Source: Billgrantia gudaonensis (GTDB taxonomy: Bacteria; Pseudomonadota; Gammaproteobacteria; Pseudomonadales; Halomonadaceae). Taken from it: a stretch of 64,000 nucleotides of DNA. The notes beneath the pieces were generated by a model. That model was not told the origin of the DNA and ran no database searches. It saw only the letters and a program-made list of their open reading frames with translations. Position numbers and translations under genes: made by a program. Shown in pieces: positions 37,048 to 46,673 of this stretch (the stretch's first letter is position 1; every line of letters starts with the position of its first letter). The DNA lies in assembly GCF_900100195.1 (NCBI RefSeq), contig NZ_FNES01000004.1, forward strand, positions 313,001 to 377,000, given 5' to 3'.

Positions 37048-38121
37048 ATGCCATCAGGCCCGACCATGCCCGACAGTCGTCCCTTGCCAAAGATCGGCCC
37101 GCACCGCCTGTCCAGCCGGGTAGTCCTCGCCCCCATGGCCGGCATCACCGACCGGCCCTTCCGGGCGCTGTGCCGCCGTCTGGGCGCAGGCCTGGTGGTC
37201 GGCGAAATGGTTACCTCGGACCCCGCCCTATGGCATACCCGCAAATCGCGGCTACGCATGGATCACCGTGGCGAACCGGGGCCTCGCAGCGTGCAGATCG
37301 CCGGCGGCGACGCCGCGATGCTGGCCGAGGCAGCCCGGCTCAATGCCGGGATGGGCGCCGAGATCATCGACATCAACATGGGCTGTCCGGCCAAGAAGGT
37401 CTGCAACAAGGCGGCGGGATCGGCATTGTTGCGCGACGAACGGCTCGTGGCGGAGATCCTCGATGCCGTGGTCGCCGCAGTCGACGTCCCGGTGACGTTG
37501 AAGATCCGCACCGGCTGGTGCGCGGAGAGCAACAACGGCGTGCGCATCGCCCGTCTCGCCGAGTCCGCCGGCATCCAGGCGCTTTCCGTACATGGCCGTC
37601 ACCGGCAGCAGCGTTACGCAGGTAACGCCGAATACGACACCATCGCCGCCATCAAACGATCCGTAACCATCCCGGTCTTTGCCAATGGCGATATCGACTC
37701 GCCGGAGAAAGCCACCTCCGTTCTCGACTATACTGGTGCGGATGCCGTAATGATCGGTCGTGCCGCCCAGGGAAATCCATGGATATTCCGGGAGATCGAT
37801 CACTACTTGCGCCACGGCCAGCGGCTGTCGCCGCCGAACCACGCCGAGCGCGCCGCGGTTCTGAAGGACCACCTGATCGAACTGCATCGCTTCTATGGCG
37901 ACTACATGGGGGTGCGCATCGCTCGCAAGCATGTGGGCTGGTACCTCGCTTCGGACCCCCGCTTCGATGCCGAAGAGCGACGCGCCCTGAAAACGGACTT
38001 CAATGCGCTGGAGCAGCCGGACGCACAGCACCGCTTCATCGACGAACTCTTTCGCCCAGGGGCGACGTCGCCAGCTCGACTCGTCGCACCGCGGACAACG
38101 CATGGAACCAGTGCCGCATGA
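37048..38121 (+). CDS. dusB: tRNA-dihydrouridine synthase B
   Basis: An FMN enzyme reducing U17 (E. coli numbering) of tRNA. It has A-P-M-A-G-I-T-D-R-P-F-R near the N-terminus, N-M-G-C-P-A-K-K-V with the catalytic cysteine, and the flavin phosphate-binding A-V-M-I-G-R-A-A-Q-G-N-P-W-I-F. The start may be the ATG at 37048 or the one at 37066; neither has a strong Shine-Dalgarno. The 37066 start begins M-P-D-S-R-P-L-P, closer to homologues. Its stop overlaps fis (ATGA), a conserved coupling. Confidence 0.95.
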   Translation: MPSGPTMPDSRPLPKIGPHRLSSRVVLAPMAGITDRPFRALCRRLGAGLVVGEMVTSDPALWHTRKSRLRMDHRGEPGPRSVQIAGGDAAMLAEAARLNAGMGAEIIDINMGCPAKKVCNKAAGSALLRDERLVAEILDAVVAAVDVPVTLKIRTGWCAESNNGVRIARLAESAGIQALSVHGRHRQQRYAGNAEYDTIAAIKRSVTIPVFANGDIDSPEKATSVLDYTGADAVMIGRAAQGNPWIFREIDHYLRHGQRLSPPNHAERAAVLKDHLIELHRFYGDYMGVRIARKHVGWYLASDPRFDAEERRALKTDFNALEQPDAQHRFIDELFRPGATSPARLVAPRTTHGTSAA

Positions 38122-38468
38122 ATCAGCAACCCACCCAATCCCCCTTTTCCAGCGTGGCGGAGAGCGAGCAGCCGCCCACTGAACTCTCCGTGCCCAGCAG
38201 CGCTTCCCCGCCCTCGGGCGAGTCCTCTGCCCCCGTGGCCGAACGACCGCTGCGAGAGGCCGTGGACGCCGCCATGCGGCGCTACTTCGACCACCTGGAT
38301 GGCGGTACCGTCACGGACCTCTATGCCATGGTGATGGCCGAGGTCGAGGCGCCATTGCTGGCCACCGTGATGGACCACGCCCAAGGCAATCAGACCCGGG
38401 CCGCCGAGATTCTCGGCCTCAACCGCGGGACGCTGCGCAAGAAACTCAAGCAGCATGACCTGATCTGA
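38118..38468 (+). CDS. fis: DNA-binding protein Fis
   Basis: Nucleoid and regulatory protein. The C-terminal 75 residues are classic Fis: [14 protein letters not shown] followed by the helix-turn-helix [20 protein letters not shown]. The N-terminal 38 residues are a low-complexity S/P/E stretch, making it 116 aa, a little longer than the 98 aa of E. coli. The ATG overlaps the dusB stop. Confidence 0.96.
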   Translation: MNQQPTQSPFSSVAESEQPPTELSVPSSASPPSGESSAPVAERPLREAVDAAMRRYFDHLDGGTVTDLYAMVMAEVEAPLLATVMDHAQGNQTRAAEILGLNRGTLRKKLKQHDLI

Positions 38469-38526
38469 GCGGGAGCGCTCCCTGCTCGCTCAGCCGCTTT
38501 CCGTCCACCACTACCAAGAGTTGCAC

Positions 38527-40110
38527 ATGTCCGACACTCACCGCCCCCAGCCGATCCGTCGCGCTCTGATCAGCGTCTCCGACAAGACCGGCATCGTCGA
38601 TTTCGCCCGCGGCCTCCGTGAACGCGGCGTCGAGCTGCTCTCCACCGGCGGTACCTTTCGTCTGCTCCAGGAGAACGGCATCGCCGTCACCGAAGTGTCC
38701 GAGCACACTGGCTTTCCCGAGATCATGGACGGCCGGGTCAAGACCCTGCATCCCAAGATCCATGGCGGCATCCTCGGTCGCCGCGGGCAGGACGACGCGG
38801 TGATGACGGAGCACGCCATCGCTCCCATCGACATGGTGGTGGTCAACCTCTACCCCTTCGCGCAGACCGTGGCCAAGGCGGGCTGCACCCTGGAGGACGC
38901 CATCGAGAACATCGACATCGGCGGACCCACGCTGGTGCGCGCCTGCGCCAAGAACCACGCGCATACCACCGTCGTGGTGGATGTCGGCGACTACGCTAGG
39001 GTGCTTGGCGAAATCGCCGCCTTGGACGGTACGGTGAGTGATGCCACCCGCTTCGATCTGGCGGTGAAGGCCTTCGAGCACACCGCCGGCTATGACGCCG
39101 CCATCGCCGACTATCTCGGCCAGCGGGTACCGGGAGGCGAGGATGGCTTCCCACGCACCTACAACCTGCAGTTCGTGAAGAAGCAGTCGATGCGCTACGG
39201 CGAGAACCCGCATCAGAACGCGGCTTTCTACGTCGAGGCCGACGCGCGGGAAGCCAGCGTGGCCACTGCCACCCAACGGCAGGGCAAGGCGCTCTCCTTC
39301 AACAACGTGGCCGACACCGATGCTGCTTTCGAATGCGTCAAGGCGTTCACCGACACCGCCTGCGTGATCGTAAAGCACGCCAACCCCTGTGGCGTGGCAG
39401 TGGGCAGCAGCGCCCGCGAAGCCTACGACAAGGCGTTCGCCACCGACCCCACCAGCGCCTTCGGCGGCATCATCGCCTTCAACGTGCCGCTGGATGCCGA
39501 AACCGCCCGTGCCATCATCGACCGTCAGTTCGTCGAGGTGATCATCGCCCCCGGCGTCGACGAAGAAGCCAGCGCCATCGTCGCCGAGAAACCCAACGTG
39601 CGCTTGCTCGACGTGGGCGAACATTGGCCCGGCGAGCGCGAGCACGCCCATGACTTCAAGCGCGTCACCGGCGGCCTGCTGGTTCAGGATCGCGACCTGG
39701 GCATGGTCGGCCGCGACGAACTCACCGTGGTCAGCGAACGCGTGCCCAACGAGCAGGAACTGCGCGACCTGGCCTTCGCCTGGAAGGTCGCCAAGTACGT
39801 CAAGTCCAACGCCATCGTCTATGCCAAGAACGGCCAGACCATCGGCGTGGGCGCCGGCCAGATGAGTCGCGTCTATTCGGCGAAGATCGCCGGCATCAAG
39901 GCGGCAGACGAGGAACTTCCGGTACCCGGCTCGGTGATGGCCTCCGATGCCTTCTTCCCCTTCCGCGACGGCATCGACGCCGCTGCCGCCGCCGGTATCG
40001 CCGCGGTGATCCAGCCCGGCGGCTCGATGCGCGACCAGGAAGTGATCGACGCCGCCAACGAGGCCGGCATCGCCATGGTGTTCACCGGCATGCGCCATTT
40101 TAGGCACTGA
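38527..40110 (+). CDS. purH: Bifunctional AICAR transformylase / IMP cyclohydrolase
   Basis: The last two steps of IMP synthesis. The 527-aa protein has the cyclohydrolase N-domain ([24 protein letters not shown]) and the transformylase domain with K-H-A-N-P-C-G-V-A and [13 protein letters not shown] two codons upstream (38521) is possible, but the ATG gives the usual start. The heptamer array begins directly after its stop codon. Confidence 0.97.
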   Translation: MSDTHRPQPIRRALISVSDKTGIVDFARGLRERGVELLSTGGTFRLLQENGIAVTEVSEHTGFPEIMDGRVKTLHPKIHGGILGRRGQDDAVMTEHAIAPIDMVVVNLYPFAQTVAKAGCTLEDAIENIDIGGPTLVRACAKNHAHTTVVVDVGDYARVLGEIAALDGTVSDATRFDLAVKAFEHTAGYDAAIADYLGQRVPGGEDGFPRTYNLQFVKKQSMRYGENPHQNAAFYVEADAREASVATATQRQGKALSFNNVADTDAAFECVKAFTDTACVIVKHANPCGVAVGSSAREAYDKAFATDPTSAFGGIIAFNVPLDAETARAIIDRQFVEVIIAPGVDEEASAIVAEKPNVRLLDVGEHWPGEREHAHDFKRVTGGLLVQDRDLGMVGRDELTVVSERVPNEQELRDLAFAWKVAKYVKSNAIVYAKNGQTIGVGAGQMSRVYSAKIAGIKAADEELPVPGSVMASDAFFPFRDGIDAAAAAGIAAVIQPGGSMRDQEVIDAANEAGIAMVFTGMRHFRH

Positions 40111-40145
40111 AGCTGGAAGCTGGAAGCTGGAAGCTGGAAGCTGGA
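40111..40145. repeat. Heptamer array AGCTGGA
   Basis: Five perfect copies of AGCTGGA begin at the base after the purH TGA, followed by AGCAG. An inverted piece AAGCTTCCAGCT lies at 40188-40199, so the transcript can pair with itself. The gap is shared with the converging gabD. Confidence 0.92.
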
Positions 40146-40226
40146 AGCAGATTGCCGCCTTCAGAGCCTAGGTCAAGTGGGTTCTTCAAGCTTCCAGCTC
40201 ATGGCTTCGAGCTCCCGACGAAGTCG

Positions 40227-40245
40227 GACCGGGCCAAGCCCGGTC
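40227..40245. terminator. Hairpin at the gabD 3' end
   Basis: GACCGGG and CCCGGTC form 7-bp arms at 40227-40233 and about 40239-40245, with the right arm reaching the gabD stop codon. A short terminator-like stem without a T-run. Confidence 0.4.
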
Positions 40246-41701
40246 AGCCCAGGTCGATGCACAGATACTTGGTCTCGAGGAACTCATCCAGGCCTTGATG
40301 GCCGCCCTCACGACCGAGGCCCGACTCCTTGACCCCACCGAAAGGCGCGGCGGCGTTGGAGATCAACCCCGTGTTGATGCCTACCATGCCGTATTCCAGA
40401 GCGTCGGCAACGCGCCACACGCGCCCCAGGTCGCGGGAGTAGAAATAGGCGGCCAGACCATACTGTGTATCGTTGGCCATCTGGACGGCATCGGCTTCGT
40501 CCTCGAACGGGAAGACTGCCGCAAGTGGGCCAAACGTCTCTTCTTGGGCCACCTTCATGTCCTGGTTGGCGAAACTGATCAGCGTCGGCGTGAAGAAATT
40601 GCCGCCCAGCGGGTGTGGATGACCGCCTAGCAACAACTCGGCGCCATGGTCGACGGCGTCGTGAACATGTTCGCTGACCTTGGCCACGGCCCGCTCGTCG
40701 ATCAGCGGCCCGATATTGATGTCCGGCTGGGTCCCGTCCCCCACCTTCAGCTCGCTGTTCATGGCGACGGCCAACTTCTCGCAAAACGCATTGACCACGC
40801 TGGACTGAACCAGGAAACGGTTGGTGCAGACGCAGGTCTGGCCGGCATTGCGAAACTTGGCAGCCATGGCACCCTCTACCGCGGCATCCAGATCGGCGTC
40901 CTCGAAGACCAGGAAAGGGGCATTGCCGCCCAGTTCGAGCGATATCTTCTGGATATGCTGGGCCGCGTTGGCCATCAGTTCGCGCCCCACCTCGGTGGAG
41001 CCGGTGAAGGTGATCTTGCGTACCAGCGAAGACTCGGTGAGCGCTGCGGCAATCTCGCTGGCGCGTCCGGGCACCACGTTGAACACGCCACGCGGTACGC
41101 CGGCCCGCTCGGCCAGCATCGCCAGGGCCGTGGCCGAAAAGGGGGTCTGACTGGCGGGCTTGACCACGAAGGTACAGCCTGCGGCCAGAGCGGCACCGGC
41201 CTTGCGGGTGATCATCGCCGCCGGGAAATTCCACGGTGTGATGGCACCCACCACGCCCACCGGTTGCTTGGTGACGACGATGCGCTGATTGGGCTTGGCC
41301 GCTGGCACGGTTTCACCATAGACGCGCCGCGCCTCCTCGGCGAACCAGCGCAGAAAGCTCGCGGCATAGGCAATCTCGCCTGCCGCTTCCTTGAGCGGCT
41401 TGCCCTGCTCGTGGGTCATGATCATGGCCAGATCGTCCTGATGCTCGAACATCAGGTCGTGCCATTTCATGAGAATGTCGGCACGCTCGAGGGCGGTAAG
41501 GGCCTTCCAAGCCGGCAGGGCCGTATCGGCGGCGGCAATGGCGCGCTCGGTTTCGGCACGCCCCAGTCGTGGCACGTTGCCGAACGACTCACCGGTGGCC
41601 GGATTGACGACGTCGATCTGCTCGCCGCTGTCGGCGGCGACCCAACTGCCGTCGATATAGGCGAATGGGCAGTAGAGCTGCGTTTCCTTGAGGGCTTCCA
41701 T
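40244..41701 (-). CDS. gabD: Succinate-semialdehyde dehydrogenase (NADP type)
   Basis: Oxidises succinate semialdehyde to succinate, the last step of GABA breakdown. The 485 aa carry the aldehyde dehydrogenase motifs T-P-W-N-F-P-A, L-E-L-G-G-N-A-P (catalytic Glu) and G-Q-T-C-V-C-T-N (nucleophile Cys followed by a second Cys two residues later, as in GabD). The P-F-G-G-V-K-E-S-G-L-G-R-E-G end is diagnostic. No gabT lies beside it. Confidence 0.9.
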   Translation of the reverse strand: MEALKETQLYCPFAYIDGSWVAADSGEQIDVVNPATGESFGNVPRLGRAETERAIAAADTALPAWKALTALERADILMKWHDLMFEHQDDLAMIMTHEQGKPLKEAAGEIAYAASFLRWFAEEARRVYGETVPAAKPNQRIVVTKQPVGVVGAITPWNFPAAMITRKAGAALAAGCTFVVKPASQTPFSATALAMLAERAGVPRGVFNVVPGRASEIAAALTESSLVRKITFTGSTEVGRELMANAAQHIQKISLELGGNAPFLVFEDADLDAAVEGAMAAKFRNAGQTCVCTNRFLVQSSVVNAFCEKLAVAMNSELKVGDGTQPDINIGPLIDERAVAKVSEHVHDAVDHGAELLLGGHPHPLGGNFFTPTLISFANQDMKVAQEETFGPLAAVFPFEDEADAVQMANDTQYGLAAYFYSRDLGRVWRVADALEYGMVGINTGLISNAAAPFGGVKESGLGREGGHQGLDEFLETKYLCIDLG

Positions 41702-41780
41702 GGGGTCTCCTGGCCGAGGTCGGCCTCGTTGTCGGTTTGCCTACCATGCTAAGCGCAAAGACCCCGCGGCACCAAGCCAA

Positions 41781-42191
41781 TCACCGTGCTCGACGCGGTT
41801 CACGGCTCGCCGACAGCGTGATAGAGACCGAGTCGGCGAAGCGCAGCGCATGCGGCTTGTCGATTTCCACCTGCGCCGTGAGCACGGGTTCGTAAGACAT
41901 GATCAGGTCGAGCACCTCGCGGGTCATGCGCTCCAGCAACAGGAACCGGTTGTCCTCGACATGGGCGATCACCGCCTTGGTGATGGTGCGATAGTTCAGC
42001 GCTTGCTCGATGTGGTTGAAGGCGACCGCCTGATCAGCCCGGTAACGGATCACCGCATTGATCACCACATCCTGGCGGTTATTGATTTCGTCCTCCTTGA
42101 TGCCGATATAGGTACGCAGCCGTAGGTTCTTGATGTGAATCGTGGCGAGGTCGTGATCGAGGTGCTGGTCATCGAGGGCATGCAGCGCCAT
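41781..42191 (-). CDS. folX: Dihydroneopterin triphosphate 2'-epimerase FolX
   Basis: FolX epimerises dihydroneopterin triphosphate to the monapterin form. This 136-aa protein has the FolB/FolX tunnelling fold: [21 protein letters not shown] and L-L-E-R-M-T. The sequence [13 protein letters not shown] fits FolX better than FolB. The ATG at 42191 has GGGAG upstream. It is 64 bp downstream of folE, and together they suggest tetrahydromonapterin synthesis. Confidence 0.85.
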   Translation of the reverse strand: MALHALDDQHLDHDLATIHIKNLRLRTYIGIKEDEINNRQDVVINAVIRYRADQAVAFNHIEQALNYRTITKAVIAHVEDNRFLLLERMTREVLDLIMSYEPVLTAQVEIDKPHALRFADSVSITLSASREPRRAR

Positions 42192-42255
42192 GGTGGTCTC
42201 CCTGATTGGCGAGTCGGGGCCTGTCGAAAGGTCGTCAGCGTAGCGCGACACCGCG

Positions 42256-42813
42256 TCAGCGACCGTTGACCAAGGTGAGAAATTCCTGACGCGTCGGCTG
42301 ATTCTCGCGGAAGGCGCCCAGCATCACCGATGACGTCATGCTGGAATTCTGCTTCTCCACCCCGCGCATCATCATGCAAAGATGGCGTGCCTCGATCACG
42401 ACGGCCACCCCGCGCGCCTCGGTCACTTGCTGAACCGCTTCGGCGATCTGGCGGGTGAGGTTTTCCTGAATCTGCATGCGCCGCGCATACATGTCGACGA
42501 TGCGGGCGAACTTGGATAGTCCCAGTACCTTGCCGTTGGGCAGATAGGCGATATGGCACTTGCCGATGAAGGGCAGCAGGTGGTGCTCGCACATCGAGTA
42601 GAGCTCGATGTCCTTGACCAGAACCATTTCGTCGGTCTCGGAGGCAAAGACCGCCCCGTTGATGATCTCCTCGAGACGCTGAGTGTAGCCACGGTTGAGG
42701 AACTGCATCGCCTTGGCAGCCCGCCTGGGGGTATCGCGCAACCCTTCTCGATCGGGATCCTCCCCCAGATCCTGGATGATCTGGCGGTAATGATTGGCGA
42801 GTTCTTCTGTCAT
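42256..42813 (-). CDS. folE: GTP cyclohydrolase I
   Basis: The first step of pterin synthesis, turning GTP into 7,8-dihydroneopterin triphosphate. The 185-aa protein shows [26 protein letters not shown] and H-L-C-M-M-M-R-G-V, giving the zinc ligands Cys, His and Cys. It is the first gene of the folE-folX pair, behind the AT-rich regulatory patch at 42870-42945. Confidence 0.95.
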   Translation of the reverse strand: MTEELANHYRQIIQDLGEDPDREGLRDTPRRAAKAMQFLNRGYTQRLEEIINGAVFASETDEMVLVKDIELYSMCEHHLLPFIGKCHIAYLPNGKVLGLSKFARIVDMYARRMQIQENLTRQIAEAVQQVTEARGVAVVIEARHLCMMMRGVEKQNSSMTSSVMLGAFRENQPTRQEFLTLVNGR

Positions 42814-42869
42814 GGTCAGGCCCTGTGCCAGTAGCGAGCGTTAGCCGGTTGCGGGCGCAATGGCCCGCC

Positions 42870-42945
42870 ACATTCTATGCAAATACTATACATAAAATCT
42901 AGAATGTACAATTAAGGCATGCTTGAGCTCCATTCTAGCTCAAGC
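42870..42945 (-). promoter_or_regulatory. folE upstream region with CATTCTA half-sites and hairpin
   Basis: This is an AT-rich island inside GC-rich DNA. ACATTCTA (42870-42877) and TAGAATGT (42900-42907) are perfect 8-bp inverted arms 22 bp apart, and a third CATTCTA lies at 42931-42937 in the loop of a hairpin with arms GCTTGAGCT (42921-42929) and AGCTCAAGC (42937-42945). A -10-like TATAGT on the minus strand lies between the first arms. It is probably the folE promoter under a repressor. The rest of the 42946-43099 gap shows nothing clear. Confidence 0.5.
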
Positions 42946-43099
42946 GGGACCGGATCGCCGACCTGCAACGCCACTGGCATTGCGAGCACGCCTCACGCCC
43001 CTGCGACGATGCGCCCGCTGCCTGGCCTGGAGCCACTATGGTAAGCTGTCTTGCATGTTCCATGGCGCCGAGCGCCGTTCGCCGAAATGAGATCCTGCG

Positions 43100-43660
43100 A
43101 TGATCAAGACCCCGAACAGCCTACTGACCACCGTCGGCCTGGGCTTGCTGGTCCTGCCGACAGCCGTTCTGGCCGATACTCTGACCCTTCCCGCCGATGC
43201 ACGGGTGGCCGTGGCCGTGGTCGACAGCATCACCCTGGATGACGCCGAGGGCCAACGCAACGACATCCTCCTGCGCCCGGTCGGCGGCCACTCCGCGGCC
43301 AATCATGCGCTGCCCGAGCACTGTGTCCTGGTCGGCAACGCCCGCCTCGACGACGAGCGAATTCGCATCACCACCCATGCGCTGACCTGTATCGAAGCGC
43401 AGAACAGCGACAGCGAGATATACAGCGGCGAGATATCTGCCGCCGCCTATGAGGACGACGGCAGCTACGGCGTCTTGGCCAACTGCGTCGATGGGCGCTG
43501 CGAACTCGCTCCCGACACGCCCTTCGTGCTGCAGCTGTCGGACGCCCTCAGCCTGGAGCAGCAACCCAATCCCTCGGCGGAGATCAACGAGCAACGCCGC
43601 CAGGCCGACGGCGAAGGTGTCGCCAATCCGATTCCCAGTGAAGCTCCGGCTCCCGACTGA
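43100..43660 (+). CDS. Exported hypothetical protein
   Basis: The family is not recognised. This 186-aa protein has a signal peptide (hydrophobic 9-23, cleavage after V-L-A near residue 25). The mature part contains four cysteines (E-H-C, L-T-C, N-C-V-D-G-R-C) in a beta-rich stretch that includes R-V-A-V-A-V-V-D-S-I-T-L and I-Y-S-G-E-I-S-A-A-A-Y. The C-terminus is a Gln/Glu/Pro-rich tail. It is likely a periplasmic disulfide protein. The gene is monocistronic and converges on srkA. Confidence 0.6.
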   Translation: MIKTPNSLLTTVGLGLLVLPTAVLADTLTLPADARVAVAVVDSITLDDAEGQRNDILLRPVGGHSAANHALPEHCVLVGNARLDDERIRITTHALTCIEAQNSDSEIYSGEISAAAYEDDGSYGVLANCVDGRCELAPDTPFVLQLSDALSLEQQPNPSAEINEQRRQADGEGVANPIPSEAPAPD

Positions 43661-43721
43661 AAGAGCATGGCCGTAAGACGAGGGCCATCGCCTGACGGCC
43701 GGGGAATCACCGAGGCGACGT

Positions 43722-44708
43722 TCAAGCCAGCCAGCGCGGGGCACGCAGCAGTACCTGACGCTGCTGCTCCAGCAGGCGGATGTGGCCGTCCCAGTAGCCG
43801 GAATCGGCAAGCCAGGGAAAGGCGGGCGGGAAGGCGGGATCGTCCCAGCGCGCCACCAGCCAGGCGCTGTGGCGCATCAACCGCAGGGTGCGCAACGGCT
43901 CGATGAGCGCCAGTTCGCTGCGATCGAAGTCGCGATGCTGCTCGTATCCCTCCACGACCTCCGAGAGCTGCATCTGCCACTCCGCATCGTGTTCGGCAGT
44001 GAGCAGCATCCACAGATCCTGCACGGCCGGCGCCATCAGGCAATCGTCGAAATCGACCAGGGCGAAGGCCTCATCGCGCCCCAGCATATTGCCCAGGTGG
44101 CAGTCGCCATGAACGCGTATCGCTCGCTCGTCGGCCCAGGCATGAGGCTCCAGTGCGTTCAGCAACGCCTCGCTGATCCTTGCATAGGCTCGCCGCTGGT
44201 GGCGATCGAGCCAAGGGCTCTGTAGCACCGCTTCGCTGGCCTGGCGCGCCATGGGCACGAGATCGAGACTGCCGCGCTCCCGGAAACGACCGCTCGCACC
44301 AACGGCATGCACCGCTCCGATCAATTCGCCGAGCGCGAAGAGGTGTGCCGGATTCTCCAGCTCCGGCGCCTGACCGGGCAAGTGCGGAAACAGCGCCAGG
44401 CGAAAGCCTTCGGCGTAATGCAGACTCTCGCCACCGACATCCTGCCAAGGCGCCGCCACGGCCACGTCCGACGCAACCAGCTCCTGCAGAAAGGCATGCT
44501 CCTCGCGGATCTCGGCATCGCTCCAACGACCGGGCCGATAGAACTTGACCACCCAACGCCGCCGCTCCTCGTCATGGACCAGGAAGACGCGGTTCTCGTA
44601 GCTGTTCAGCGCGAAGGGCTCTCCGGGCAGCCAGAACCCCAGCGACTCCACGGCATCGACCACGCGGGCGGGGGACAGCTCGGCGAAGGGATGAGACGAG
44701 GCTTGCAT
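43722..44708 (-). CDS. srkA: Stress response kinase A (YihE/RdoA)
   Basis: A choline-kinase-fold Ser/Thr kinase that counters stress-induced death in E. coli. The 328 aa include N-S-Y-E-N-R-V-F, a phosphate-binding V-V-K-F-Y-R-P-G-R-W, the catalytic H-G-D-C-H-L-G-N-M-L and the metal-binding V-D-F-D-D. The ATG at 44708 has GGAG eight bases upstream; the GTG nine bases earlier does not. In many genomes it is next to dsbA, but not here. Confidence 0.92.
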   Translation of the reverse strand: MQASSHPFAELSPARVVDAVESLGFWLPGEPFALNSYENRVFLVHDEERRRWVVKFYRPGRWSDAEIREEHAFLQELVASDVAVAAPWQDVGGESLHYAEGFRLALFPHLPGQAPELENPAHLFALGELIGAVHAVGASGRFRERGSLDLVPMARQASEAVLQSPWLDRHQRRAYARISEALLNALEPHAWADERAIRVHGDCHLGNMLGRDEAFALVDFDDCLMAPAVQDLWMLLTAEHDAEWQMQLSEVVEGYEQHRDFDRSELALIEPLRTLRLMRHSAWLVARWDDPAFPPAFPWLADSGYWDGHIRLLEQQRQVLLRAPRWLA

Positions 44709-44775
44709 GGGGGGCACTCCGACAAGATCACCGGCGCCATGCTAACAGGGAAGCGCTCGGCTGTATCCGCTTGGA

Positions 44776-45537
44776 TCAACCCCTGTCCAGTGGCGTGCGG
44801 GCGACGACCCAGACCTCGACGGCCTCTGCCCCGGCCTGCCGGCAAGCCCGTGCCAGGGCATCGAGGGTGCCCCCCGTGGTCATGACGTCGTCGACCAGCA
44901 CCACGCGACGCGGCAGCACTCCCCCGATTCGAAAGGCCTCGCTGAGATTTCGGCGCCGCGCCGTACGGTCCAGGCCACGCTGGCTGCGGGTATCGCGCAC
45001 GCGCACCGCTCGTTTCAGCGGGCACCCCAGTCGGCGCACCAGACGCCGGGCCAGCCACTCGGCCTGATCGAAACCCCGCTGCCGCGCCCTCTGCGGATGC
45101 AACGGCACGGCCACCATGGCTTCGGGCCAGGCCCGGACCGTTTCCGGCAGAGCGCTTTCCAACAACGCCAGCAGCACGGTGCCCGCACGCGGCGAGGCAT
45201 GAAACTTGAAGCGCTGCACCAGCCCCAGCACTTCACCGGCGTAGCATAGTGGCGCATGGGTACGATCGAACGCTGGCGGCCGACTCAGGCAGGCACCGCA
45301 CACTCGCCCTGCCGCACCGTACTGAGGCTCCCCGCAGCGCGGGCAAGCCGCCAAGTTCCAGGGCAGCTCGGCGAAGCAGCCGGTACACCAGGGCTGGCCG
45401 GGGTCGGTCGCTCCCAGACAGAAGGCACAGCGCCCGGGCAGGGCGTACCGCAGAGCCTTGTCAACCCAGTTTTCCGAAAGGGTTGACAAGAGACGCCGGC
45501 CCTCTACCCTGTCCGTCAACCTGACTTTCCAATTCAT
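44776..45537 (-). CDS. comF: ComF family protein (phosphoribosyltransferase-like)
   Basis: ComF proteins are needed for uptake of single-stranded DNA in competence. The 253-aa protein has N-terminal zinc-type cysteine pairs (C-A-F-C, C-T-G-C, C-P-R-C, C-G-A-C) and a C-terminal phosphoribosyltransferase site [13 protein letters not shown]. The start is uncertain. The ATG at 45537 has GAGG five bases upstream, but it places the BirA operator inside codons 17-27. A TTG at 45486 would shorten the protein and lie at the edge of the operator. Confidence 0.85.
   Translation of the reverse strand: MNWKVRLTDRVEGRRLLSTLSENWVDKALRYALPGRCAFCLGATDPGQPWCTGCFAELPWNLAACPRCGEPQYGAAGRVCGACLSRPPAFDRTHAPLCYAGEVLGLVQRFKFHASPRAGTVLLALLESALPETVRAWPEAMVAVPLHPQRARQRGFDQAEWLARRLVRRLGCPLKRAVRVRDTRSQRGLDRTARRRNLSEAFRIGGVLPRRVVLVDDVMTTGGTLDALARACRQAGAEAVEVWVVARTPLDRG
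45458..45489. promoter_or_regulatory. BirA operator controlling bioB (and possibly comF)
   Basis: TTGTCAACC (45458-45466), 14 bp and GGTTGACAA (45481-45489): a perfect 9-bp inverted pair matching the proteobacterial BirA site TTGTAAACC-N14/15-GGTTTACAA. The right arm contains a consensus -35 TTGACA (45483-45488) with TACCCT 16 bp on (45505-45510), so BirA-biotinyl-AMP would block the bioB promoter. The mirror arm supplies a TTGACA toward comF. Confidence 0.9.
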
Positions 45538-45559
45538 GTTGACCTCGAGCGAGCCCATC

Positions 45560-46666
45560 ATGCCCACAGCTTCCCACGCCGTCGCTCCCGATGCGAGCCT
45601 CCCGCCCGCCACCGGGGTGCGCCACGACTGGACCCTCGATGAGATCCAATCTCTCTTCGCCCTGCCCTTCAACGACCTGCTATTCAGGGCCCAGCGGGTG
45701 CATCGCAGCCACTTCGACCCCAACGCCGTCCAGGTTTCCACCCTGCTCTCGATCAAGACCGGCGCCTGCCCCGAAGACTGCAAGTATTGCCCCCAGTCCG
45801 GCCACTACAACACCGGCCTCGGCAAGGAGAAGCTGCTCGAGATCGAAAAGGTGGTGGAACAGGCCCAGGCGGCGAAGAACGCCGGTGCCAGCCGCTTCTG
45901 CATGGGCGCCGCCTGGAAGAGCCCACGCGAGCGCGACCTCGATGTGGTGCTCGAGATGGTGCGCCGGGTCAAGGCGCTGGGGCTCGAGACCTGCATGACC
46001 CTGGGCATGGTCGACGGCGACCAGGCCGATCGCCTGGCCGAGGCCGGACTCGACTATTACAACCACAACCTGGACACCTCGCCGGAGTATTACGGCGAGA
46101 TCATCACCACCCGTACCTATGCCGACCGCCTGGAGACCCTGGGCCACGTGCGCGAGGCGGGCATGAAGGTGTGCGCCGGCGGCATCCTCGGCATGGGCGA
46201 GGCTCCCCGCGACCGAGCCGCGCTGCTGCAACAGCTGGCCCTTCTCGACCCGCACCCGGAGTCGGTGCCGATCAACATGCTGGTCAAGGTTCCCGGCACG
46301 CCGCTGGAGAACGTCCCGGATCTCGATCCCATCGACTTCATCCGCGCCATCGCCGTGGCGCGCATCCTGATGCCGGCAAGCCACGTACGACTTTCCGCCG
46401 GTCGCGAACAGATGGATGAATCGACCCAGGCGCTGGCCTTCCTGGCCGGCGCCAACTCCATCTTCTACGGTGACAAGCTGCTGACCACGTCCAACCCCCA
46501 GGCAGAGCGCGACCAGGCGCTGTTCGCCAAACTCGGCCTTCACCCGGAGGAGCGGCACACCCACGCCGACGACATCGATGCCCAGGCCGGGCTCGAGGCA
46601 GCCATGCAGCGCCAGGCGACCGACCGGGCCGCCGCCGACCTCGCCTACGATGCCGCCGAGGGCTGA
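45560..46666 (+). CDS. bioB: Biotin synthase (radical SAM)
   Basis: BioB inserts sulfur into dethiobiotin. It carries C-P-E-D-C-K-Y-C (4Fe-4S, SAM) and the usual N-N-L-D-T-like Y-N-H-N-L-D-T-S block. The other conserved cysteines (C-M-T-L-G, V-C-A-G-G-I) and a final R near L-S-A-G-R bind the sulfur-donor cluster. The ATG at 45560 gives 368 aa, and one at 45536 is possible. First gene of the operon, under the BirA site. Confidence 0.96.
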   Translation: MPTASHAVAPDASLPPATGVRHDWTLDEIQSLFALPFNDLLFRAQRVHRSHFDPNAVQVSTLLSIKTGACPEDCKYCPQSGHYNTGLGKEKLLEIEKVVEQAQAAKNAGASRFCMGAAWKSPRERDLDVVLEMVRRVKALGLETCMTLGMVDGDQADRLAEAGLDYYNHNLDTSPEYYGEIITTRTYADRLETLGHVREAGMKVCAGGILGMGEAPRDRAALLQQLALLDPHPESVPINMLVKVPGTPLENVPDLDPIDFIRAIAVARILMPASHVRLSAGREQMDESTQALAFLAGANSIFYGDKLLTTSNPQAERDQALFAKLGLHPEERHTHADDIDAQAGLEAAMQRQATDRAAADLAYDAAEG

Positions 46667-46673
46667 GCCGAGC

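Noticed and set aside
42814..43099. A riboswitch upstream of folE
   Set aside because: No recognisable pterin/THF riboswitch core was seen; the structure present is explained by short inverted repeats.
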